NCBI RefSeq assembly: GCF_003073475.1
Contig: NZ_CP029033.1
Coordinates: 1,364,001-1,428,000 of the forward strand
Length of the DNA stretch: 64,000 nt
Direction: 5' to 3'
Source: Actinobaculum sp. 313
Lineage (GTDB): Bacteria > Actinomycetota > Actinomycetes > Actinomycetales > Actinomycetaceae
A program made the position numbers and the translations under genes. Of this stretch, positions 58,563-64,000 are shown piece after piece. Positions within the stretch are counted from its first letter, which is position 1, and every line of letters starts with the position of its first letter. The notes beneath the pieces are model-generated. The model was not told the DNA's origin and searched no databases. It saw only the letters and a program-made list of their open reading frames with translations.

Positions 58563-58626
58563 AGTTTTTATGACAAAACGTGGCCTGAGTTCGGCTTTTA
58601 TCTACTAGTGGTGCAGTTGCTTAGGC

Positions 58627-58655
58627 GTGCTGCTGGCCGAGGCGGCCAGCAGCAC
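58627..58655. terminator. shared hairpin between the mannosyltransferase and rbpA
   Basis: GTGCTGCTGGCC (58627-58638) and GGCCAGCAGCAC (58644-58655) make a perfect 12-bp stem over 5 bases. It lies between two convergent genes and can serve both. Confidence 0.7.
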
Positions 58656-58670
58656 TCTATGGCAGCGTCG

Positions 58671-59027
58671 CTACTTACGCCGACGTCGCATCCGCAGCTT
58701 GCCGGAGCGCAGCAGTTCAAGACGTTCGTCCAGAAGCACTTGCAGCTCATCCTCGGTGCGACGTTCCATTAGCATGTCCCAATGAGTACGCGGAGGCTTG
58801 ACCGGTTTCTCTTCCTCCAGCTCAACCTGATCTCGCAACTTACCTTCTTGACCACAGCGACATTCCCACGTTGCGGGAGGCTCCGCATCCAGGGCCATGG
58901 CCACACCGAATTCGTGCCCATTCGGGCAGTCATACATCACCTGCTTGCGGTCGACAAAAGCGACACCTTCATCGGTCTCCAGAGAGTTAGCGCCAATCTT
59001 CATTCCGCGCAGTGAACGCTCGGCCAT
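58671..59027 (-). CDS. rbpA: RNA polymerase-binding protein RbpA
   Basis: RbpA is an actinobacterial factor that binds RNA polymerase and group 1/2 sigma factors and stabilises the open promoter complex. The 118-residue protein starts MAERSLRGMKIGANSLETDE, has the core fold with CPNGHEF and WECRCGQEG (Cys/His positions that in some relatives bind zinc), and ends with the sigma-interaction domain (PRTHWDMLMERRTEDELQVLL) and an Arg-rich tail. ATG 59027 is chosen because AAGGAGGAA stands just before it; the longer frame from 59051 begins inside that site. Confidence 0.95.
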   Translation of the reverse strand: MAERSLRGMKIGANSLETDEGVAFVDRKQVMYDCPNGHEFGVAMALDAEPPATWECRCGQEGKLRDQVELEEEKPVKPPRTHWDMLMERRTEDELQVLLDERLELLRSGKLRMRRRRK

Positions 59028-59051
59028 GTTGTTCCTCCTTTGTTTCAGCAC

Positions 59052-59469
59052 TCGATTTTATCGGGCGGATTGTCGCCGGAGTGCGCTCAGTTGCGATAAC
59101 GGTGTTCTAACGCGGCAAATTCCAGCTGAGCGGCTATGCGCCCCTTTTCACAGCATGCCGATAATGTACATTATGTCAAAACGGCCGAGCGGATACGTGC
59201 GCCGCCCGTCTGCAGCATCAGTCGCTTATCCCCTGCCCATTGTGTGCATGGTCCTGCTCCCGGAGGTTGCGGTCGTGCTCCTAGCGACATTCTCACCTAC
59301 GGGCGCTCTCGCGATCGTCGCGATCGGCGCGGTACGACTTCGGGAGCTTAGTGTTGCTGCGGCCGCCTGGAGCGGCTGCACGGTCCGAGGGAAACCGGCC
59401 GAGCAACCAGAACGAATGCAAGTGCCTCCCAACACCGATGCGGCTTGCCGCTGTCGCTTGTATACAGGT
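59052..59469. other. intergenic region, no supported gene
   Basis: It lies between rbpA and the ABC ATPase, both on the minus strand, so it contains the rbpA promoter. Read on the minus strand, TTGACA (59179-59174) is present, but no matching -10 at 17 bases. A plus-strand frame from ATG 59173 has two hydrophobic stretches but runs antisense into the ABC gene and has no ribosome binding site. Confidence 0.4.
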
Positions 59470-60132
59470 TCAGCGGATGTGCGTCTTTTCGAGGCGCCTG
59501 TCCTCGAGTTGGTATTGCACCTCGCACTGCGCGGCAACCGTGTGGTTATGCGTGGCGATAATGAACACCGTGCCCGTTTCCTGTAGCGAACGGAAGAGCG
59601 CTAGGATCTCAGCTTCAGTAGCTTCGTCGAGGGCACCGGTTGGTTCGTCCGCCAGGATGATCTGCGGTCTCTTCGCCAATGCACGGGCAATCGCCACCCG
59701 TTGCGCCTCTCCCCCGGAGAGTTTGTCGACGCGTTTTCGCTCGAATCCTCCCAGTCCAACGCGTTCCAGGCATCTAGTGACGACGTCCGCACGCTCCTTT
59801 CGTTCGGCAACGGCTAGGGCGACGTTCTGCGCTACGTTGCGGTCTGACAGCAAATCATAGTGCTGAGAAATGACGCCAATATGCTTGCGCCGGTACCTCG
59901 CCATCTCGGTGCCTTTCTTTTCCAGCTGGCTACCTTCGAAGGCGTAAGTGCCGCTGTACGCGATATCGAGCCCAGCCAGGATGCGCAGCAGTGTCGTCTT
60001 GCCAGAGCCGCTGCGCCCCAGGATTGCTACGGATCGTTCGGACTCTATCGCAAAGCTCAGGTCATCGAACAGTACCCGCTCGCTACCGTCCGGCTCCTTA
60101 AAGTTCTTGTAGATTCCATTGAGTTCTATCAC
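59470..60132 (-). CDS. ABC transporter ATP-binding protein (MacB/LolD type)
   Basis: This 220-residue ATPase has Walker A (LGRSGSGKTTLL), the signature LSGGEAQRVAIARAL, Walker B (IILADEPTGALDE) and the H-loop (FIIATHNHT). This subclass drives mechanotransmission-type exporters with FtsX-like permeases and does not import. It overlaps the upstream permease gene by four bases. Together with the two permease genes and the small gene at 62.4-62.6 kb, it matches the cassette seen around lactococcin-972-type bacteriocins (peptide, large membrane protein, ATPase), where it is thought to give export or immunity. Confidence 0.88.
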   Translation of the reverse strand: MIELNGIYKNFKEPDGSERVLFDDLSFAIESERSVAILGRSGSGKTTLLRILAGLDIAYSGTYAFEGSQLEKKGTEMARYRRKHIGVISQHYDLLSDRNVAQNVALAVAERKERADVVTRCLERVGLGGFERKRVDKLSGGEAQRVAIARALAKRPQIILADEPTGALDEATEAEILALFRSLQETGTVFIIATHNHTVAAQCEVQYQLEDRRLEKTHIR

Positions 60133-61400
60133 TTCGCCTCCCGGGTAGAACGTAGAACGCGTAGCACCATGCCACGCTGAATAGTCGTATCGAGAAAGGC
60201 GATACCGAGCAGCAGGAGGCTGGCCCCCATGAGGGCAAGATCGTCCCTGTTTGGCAGGTTTCGGGCGACGAGTACCAACAACACGAAGGCGCAGGCGTAT
60301 TCGAGCAGCCAGAAGCGCCGATGTTGCGCCACAACGCGAGCGTCCTCAGCCCCAAGCATTGCCCACACCCGTGTTTTTGCCTCACGTCGCCTGCTCAAGA
60401 ATCGATTGAGTACGTACAACACTACGCATGCGGCAGCGATGATGACTAGTTCCAACCCGTGGAGCAGCCCGCGGTTGTCCTCAATCAGCTGACGCATAAA
60501 ACCGAGTTGTACAAGGAATATGGGAGCATTCGTCAAGGTGAAGTCCGTAAAACCACTCCGCTCCCCTATGGCATTGAGTCGCCGGAACACTTCCTCCGAG
60601 CCAACCGACTTCGGGACGGCGATATCGCTGTTAATCATGGCAACAGCCATGATTCCACAGAAGTGAGTCTCAAGTTCAGCGCATCCGTTCAGTCGCGGCG
60701 CACGTGGGATCAGAATATGCCGGTCGAGATAGAAGTTTGGTTCCCCTTGGTACGGGATAGATGAGTTCTGCTCTAAGAATCCGACTACCTTGAACTTCAG
60801 ATTCGAGTACATCCATCCTTCAATAATGTCGCCAACGGCGTAGTACGGCTTGAAGTCGTTTCCGAGCAGCACCGGAACGGTGCCCGATGCATAATCGACA
60901 TCCTCCCAGGGAAGCTCCTTTCCGTCCTGTGCACGCAAGCCGTAAAAGTCAAAGGCCTGCCTATTCATCTGCACGGACTTCACATCCAAGACGGGCCGAC
61001 CATTCTCATCTTCGTAGAATCCAAACGATGAAAGATCGGTGCCATAAGCATGCTCGAAGGTCTCATCGCCACGGAACTGAACTTTGAGCAGAGCCTGGTT
61101 GAACACCGAGAGCATTTTCAGGGTTGTATCTGCATTCAGCTGGTCATAGAACTCGGCGATTTCGGCAACACGATGGGGCGAGTTTGTCGCCTCGGAGAAC
61201 AGCTCCGGTTCGGCGAGCATGTCGACAACCGTAAACATGTTGTAATCGAGTTGCTGCGTCAGGTTTCCCTCAATGGCCATATCCGTGTTATGCGAAAATG
61301 ACTGCAGGTTGTACACGCTCAGACAGACCAGAAGCACAATAAGCGCTTTCAATGCGGTTATTGGACCATTTCTACGCAGGTCATAGAATAATTCACCCAT
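60129..61400 (-). CDS. FtsX-like permease, second half of a split bacteriocin-associated membrane protein
   Basis: This is a 423-residue protein with one N-terminal helix (about 14-33), a large extracytoplasmic domain (35-305) and three C-terminal helices (about 310-330, 355-380 and 385-405), the MacB/FtsX plan. The first half of the same plan is in the preceding gene, so the pair together (734 residues, eight helices) resembles one bacteriocin-associated integral membrane protein. Its ATG overlaps the upstream stop by eight bases (ATGGGTGA). The shift between the two frames is not a single-base loss, unlike the frameshifts elsewhere here, so I take them as two true genes. Confidence 0.75.
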   Translation of the reverse strand: MGELFYDLRRNGPITALKALIVLLVCLSVYNLQSFSHNTDMAIEGNLTQQLDYNMFTVVDMLAEPELFSEATNSPHRVAEIAEFYDQLNADTTLKMLSVFNQALLKVQFRGDETFEHAYGTDLSSFGFYEDENGRPVLDVKSVQMNRQAFDFYGLRAQDGKELPWEDVDYASGTVPVLLGNDFKPYYAVGDIIEGWMYSNLKFKVVGFLEQNSSIPYQGEPNFYLDRHILIPRAPRLNGCAELETHFCGIMAVAMINSDIAVPKSVGSEEVFRRLNAIGERSGFTDFTLTNAPIFLVQLGFMRQLIEDNRGLLHGLELVIIAAACVVLYVLNRFLSRRREAKTRVWAMLGAEDARVVAQHRRFWLLEYACAFVLLVLVARNLPNRDDLALMGASLLLLGIAFLDTTIQRGMVLRVLRSTREAK

Positions 61401-62328
61401 CAGCGCGCAGCCCCTTTCCGCTTAGTACCAACGGTGTCATGGTCGCCAAAAGAACAAGGCAGAGGGCGGCGACTCCTATGACCGGCGTTAATATCGGCAA
61501 TGGCAAACTTGTACCCGCATGGACGACGAGACGCTGCGCGGCGGCGAAAGTCGCACCTGAAAGGCATGCTACAACAGCCAGCCTTCTGGCAATGTACAGC
61601 CTGCGTGAGAACCCCAAGAGGTGACTGACACGGCATTGCTGCACGTGTTGACTGCCGTACAACCAGCCCGCAAACAGGTAACTCAACGCAGCCAACAGGT
61701 ATCCCACCCCAAGGAGTACCGGCGTGACGGTATCGACTGTGGTGCGCCGCGCCACGCCATAGTCGAAGGCCTCCAATACAGCACCCGGTTCGATCTCGCG
61801 GTACCGCGTTGCCGCCTCTGAACCGTCAATAACAATGCTGCGCGCGGAGGTTGCACTGAAGAGCTCGTTGTCCTTCACCACAATCTCGTTCTGCAAGGCA
61901 CCTCCGCTTTTCGTTCCCAGCACACCAACCACTTTGTACTGCTCATTCTCAAGTGTCACGTACCGTTCACCATTGCGCTGCTCTGTCTCAATATCGGAGC
62001 CCACAAGCGCCTCCCGGAATGGGGAGTTTGTGAACCCGGTGCCGTCGTGCACTGGAAACGGGAGCTTTGTTATGTCGTTTGCAGCAACGACACGCACATT
62101 CTCATAGGCTTCCAACTCGCTGAAGACCCGGGCATCGTCGCCAAGTTTCTTCATCTGTTCCAGCAACTCCGAAGAATCGCTTTTGAGCAGCACCGCATCA
62201 CTCGTGTACAGATGACTGCCCTCAAGTAGCAGCGATTGCTGCCGAAACCAGTACTGCCCCAGTAGCGCAACAAGCGCCGATGCCGTAGCGATGATAAGAA
62301 GAACCGATATGGACTTAGCCCTAGCCAT
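61393..62328 (-). CDS. FtsX-like permease, first half of a split bacteriocin-associated membrane protein
   Basis: This 311-residue protein has an N-terminal helix (SISVLLIIATASALVALLG), an extracytoplasmic domain with the phrase EQYKVVGVLGTKSG and DNELFSATSARSIVIDG, and three C-terminal helices from about residue 200. The layout is that of a MacB/FtsX-type permease half. It is the first large gene after the small bacteriocin-like gene on the minus strand and is translationally coupled to the second permease gene. Codon use is a little less GC-rich than in the housekeeping genes, which suggests acquisition of the cassette. Confidence 0.75.
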   Translation of the reverse strand: MARAKSISVLLIIATASALVALLGQYWFRQQSLLLEGSHLYTSDAVLLKSDSSELLEQMKKLGDDARVFSELEAYENVRVVAANDITKLPFPVHDGTGFTNSPFREALVGSDIETEQRNGERYVTLENEQYKVVGVLGTKSGGALQNEIVVKDNELFSATSARSIVIDGSEAATRYREIEPGAVLEAFDYGVARRTTVDTVTPVLLGVGYLLAALSYLFAGWLYGSQHVQQCRVSHLLGFSRRLYIARRLAVVACLSGATFAAAQRLVVHAGTSLPLPILTPVIGVAALCLVLLATMTPLVLSGKGLRADG

Positions 62329-62411
62329 GCTTCACCGTAACCGCCTATCTCAGTACGAGCCCTTGGGTCCCCAATACGCCCAACATGCGCGATATGAGGA
62401 CCCACAGCGAC

Positions 62412-62611
62412 TCACTTGCCGTAGTAGGTACGAGCCCTGCCAATTCCGCCGCTCGGCAGATTCGGGTTGAAGGCCTTCCACTTCGTCTTGGCTTCCGTAC
62501 CATGCCATCCCCACTGCTGGCCGGAAGTGGTAATCACACCGCTGTACGGAGCCTGGTGTTCAAGCCGTGCGGTGGTGTAATGGCAGCGACACCGCTGATT
62601 CGACGCTTCAC
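62412..62611 (-). pseudogene. lactococcin-972-like bacteriocin gene, shortened and frameshifted
   Basis: A strong ribosome binding site, GAAGGAGGAA, precedes GTG 62611. The first frame gives MKRRISGVAAITPPHG and stops at residue 25. One base lost between about 62560 and 62600 would lead into the second frame, which reads HQAPYSGVITTSGQQWGWHG and ends GGIGRARTYYGK at 62412. The second part resembles the C-terminal half of lactococcin-972 family peptides: a Trp/Gly centre and a G-x-A-Y-Y type end. The usual hydrophobic signal peptide and the N-terminal Gly-Gly-Thr-Trp region are lacking, so even the corrected 66-residue product would be short. It may be a remnant, or a cytoplasmic derivative. 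Confidence 0.4.
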
Positions 62612-62683
62612 ATGTTCCTCCTTCGTTAGAGTTACCAAGATGACTCGGTCCACGGTTTGTGAACAATGTAGCTCACCTTGTTG

Positions 62684-62713
62684 AGTATAGATGTAGCGTA
62701 CCCTTACCTGCAA
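62684..62713 (-). promoter_or_regulatory. promoter of the bacteriocin / ABC cassette
   Basis: On the minus strand, TTGCAG (62713-62708), 18 bases, then TATACT (62689-62684). This is one of the best promoter matches in the window. It is about 70 bases upstream of the GTG at 62611. Confidence 0.6.
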
Positions 62714-62975
62714 GCCCTCGACGAGACTCATCTCAGCTGCCCGCGAAAGTCGTTCGGTGCCTCATCTGGAAAAGGCCTCGAAAGTCGCGGACGCCATAGG
62801 GGCAACTTGTCGCGTTTGCGTGTGAACGATCAGGGAGCTGCGCGCAAAAGTTGCTGCTCGCACAGTGGTGCAAGCAGAATCATGCCACGCGACCCGAGCA
62901 GTGGTTCCTACGCCATATGCGCAGTTCTCATTGCACGGCTCAAACGTGCCGCGTTGTGAATCTAGTCCACAAGGT

Positions 62976-63015
62976 GAGGCTATCTCGGCTCGCAACCGCA
63001 AAGCGCGATAGCCTC
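62976..63015. repeat. 9-bp inverted repeat over the Hsp70 promoter
   Basis: GAGGCTATC (62976-62984) and its exact complement GATAGCCTC (63007-63015) flank 22 bases. The right arm contains the TAGCCT -10 hexamer, so a protein bound here, or the hairpin, could control the gene. Confidence 0.5.
63009..63014 (+). promoter_or_regulatory. -10 element of the Hsp70 gene (leaderless)
   Basis: TAGCCT, 7 bases, then ATG 63022. This favours the second of two in-frame ATG codons as the start. Confidence 0.45.
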
Positions 63016-63021
63016 ATGACT

Positions 63022-64000
63022 ATGAGACTTGGCGTCGACTTTGGAACCACACGTACGACTGCCGCCGTCGTCGACCGCGGCAACTACCCGGCTCTCACCT
63101 TTCCGGATGCCGACGGCGATGCGCAGGGCTACGTCCCTTCAATCGCCGCTGAGGTGGATGGACGCTTGGTGTACGGCCACGAGGCGGCAGCCGCCGCACG
63201 GCGAGGTGCCCCACACCTACGCTCCTTTAAACGGCTCTTATCGAGCGCCGGCGTCACCGAAACCACCTCCACCCGGGTCGGTTCAATCGAATTACCCCTC
63301 ATCGACCTCGTCACCGGATTCCTTGCTCATGTTGGGGAGGCAATTCGCGCCGAACTCCAGCTCGATGAGAACGACCTACTGGACGCCGCAGTCGGCATTC
63401 CCGCTCAGGCGCATTCCGGGCAGCGCCTGCTCACTCTCGAGGCATTCCGGCGCGCCGGCTTCGACGTCGTCGCGATGCTGAACGAACCCTCCGCTGCCGG
63501 CTTCGAGTACACGCATCGCCACGCACTTACCGTCACCTCACGCCGTACCAAGGTCCTCGTGTATGACATGGGAGGCGGCACCTTCGATGCCTCCCTCGTA
63601 GCGGCCACGGGTACGAATCACGACGTCCTCGCATCCATGGGTGATAACGAACTAGGCGGCGACGACTTCGATGTAGCACTCGCAAAGTTGGCGGTCGAGC
63701 GCTCCGGGGCTCCATTGCCCAATGGCCAGTGGGACGCGTTGGTGGACGCCGCACGTGAGGCGAAGGAAGCACTACACCCCCAGTCGCGGTACATCACGCT
63801 TGAGGTGGGCGGCGCCCCGCTTGTCATTTCGGTCAAGGATTTCTACCAAGCGGTTGCCCCCTTCGTCACTACCACTATGGCCACGGTGGAGGCACTACTG
63901 TATGGCGAGGGTGAGGTTGAGGAGAGTTTACCTCGCGATCTCGCCGGACTATATGTGGTTGGTGGCGCTTCGGAGCTCCCGGTGATTACCCGTATGCTGC
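63022..64000 (+). CDS. Hsp70-family ATPase, 3'-truncated by the window end
   Basis: The frame is open from 63016/63022 to the last base, so only the first 326 or so residues are here. They form an actin-like ATPase domain: phosphate 1 motif MRLGVDFGTTRTTAA, phosphate 2 motif VYDMGGGTFDASLV, DNELGGDDFDVAL and the adenosine motif YVVGGASELPVITRML. Overall it is a divergent Hsp70 (YegD/HscC-like), not the main DnaK, with a shorter subdomain IB than DnaK. ATG 63022 is favoured by the -10 hexamer 7 bases upstream. Whether a peptide-binding domain follows cannot be seen. A 9-bp inverted repeat covers the promoter. Confidence 0.85.
   Translation, partial: MRLGVDFGTTRTTAAVVDRGNYPALTFPDADGDAQGYVPSIAAEVDGRLVYGHEAAAAARRGAPHLRSFKRLLSSAGVTETTSTRVGSIELPLIDLVTGFLAHVGEAIRAELQLDENDLLDAAVGIPAQAHSGQRLLTLEAFRRAGFDVVAMLNEPSAAGFEYTHRHALTVTSRRTKVLVYDMGGGTFDASLVAATGTNHDVLASMGDNELGGDDFDVALAKLAVERSGAPLPNGQWDALVDAAREAKEALHPQSRYITLEVGGAPLVISVKDFYQAVAPFVTTTMATVEALLYGEGEVEESLPRDLAGLYVVGGASELPVITRML

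Noticed and set aside
58536-58772. 78-codon plus-strand ORF after the mannosyltransferase
   Set aside because: It runs through a 12-bp terminator hairpin and into the antisense of rbpA, and it has no ribosome binding site.
59173-59586. plus-strand ORF with two hydrophobic stretches between rbpA and the ABC ATPase
   Set aside because: It overlaps the end of the ABC gene in antisense and lacks a start signal. I found no family likeness, including to FxsA, which often neighbours rbpA.
61393-61400. the two permease genes as one gene broken by a sequencing error
   Set aside because: The frame change is +1 (or -2), opposite to every other suspected error here, there is no homopolymer at the joint, and the overlap forms a normal stop-start pair.

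Overview
The window is a GC-rich actinobacterial chromosome segment. RbpA, mIHF, the WYL pair PafB/PafC, the HelY helicase, an ANTAR response regulator and the order lgt-pyk-(tRNA)-pdtaR-polA-rpsA all point that way. The loss of several loci usual in larger actinobacteria suggests a host-associated member of the Actinomycetaceae type. That family-level guess is inference. Almost everything is core housekeeping. I see no rRNA, CRISPR array, insertion sequence or prophage.

Layout. 1-8.2 kb: lgt (partial), pyk, tRNA-Leu(CAA), pdtaR, a thioesterase on the opposite strand, polA and rpsA. 8.2-12.8 kb: a methionine uptake operon (M20 amidohydrolase, metN, metI, metQ). It is preceded by a 24-codon Met/Cys-rich leader ORF and a perfect intrinsic terminator that has a competing antiterminator pairing. 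This is the best candidate here for an undescribed regulatory system. 12.9-24.1 kb: rarA, rpsD, DUF948, alaS, ruvX, mltG, a prepilin-peptidase domain protein, aroC, an aroK-aroB fusion and a degenerate shikimate-kinase homologue. 24.2-26.1 kb: a decayed DUF1023 hydrolase and spacer. 26.2-35.7 kb: efp, nusB, then the pyrimidine operon pyrR-pyrB-pyrC-carA-carB-pyrF behind a PyrR-binding leader. 35.9-45.4 kb: mihF, gmk, rpoZ, coaBC, metK, priA, fmt, rsmB, rpe. 45.5-48.7 kb: an FMN riboswitch controlling riboflavin uptake genes ribX and ribY, then hisE and hisG. 48.9-59.0 kb: DUF3866, pafB, pafC, a small membrane protein, a diacylglycerol kinase, helY, lnt, a polyprenol-phosphate mannosyltransferase and rbpA. 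59.5-62.7 kb (minus strand): an ABC ATPase, two overlapping permease genes and a short frameshifted lactococcin-972-like bacteriocin gene. 63.0 kb to the end: an Hsp70-family protein that runs off the window.

A caution for any user: at least nine genes (lgt, pyk, polA, metI, aroB, carA, gmk, coaBC, priA) are broken by a one-base frameshift of the same sign, each inside or beside a short G or C run. The DUF1023 gene has three more, and the bacteriocin gene probably one. Several of these genes are essential, so the pattern looks like systematic homopolymer under-calling in the sequence, not gene decay. For those genes I give corrected gene spans.

Many genes start 6-7 bases after a TANNNT -10 hexamer (thioesterase, polA, pyk, fmt, rpe, hisE, pafB, lnt, Hsp70), so leaderless transcripts appear to be common.
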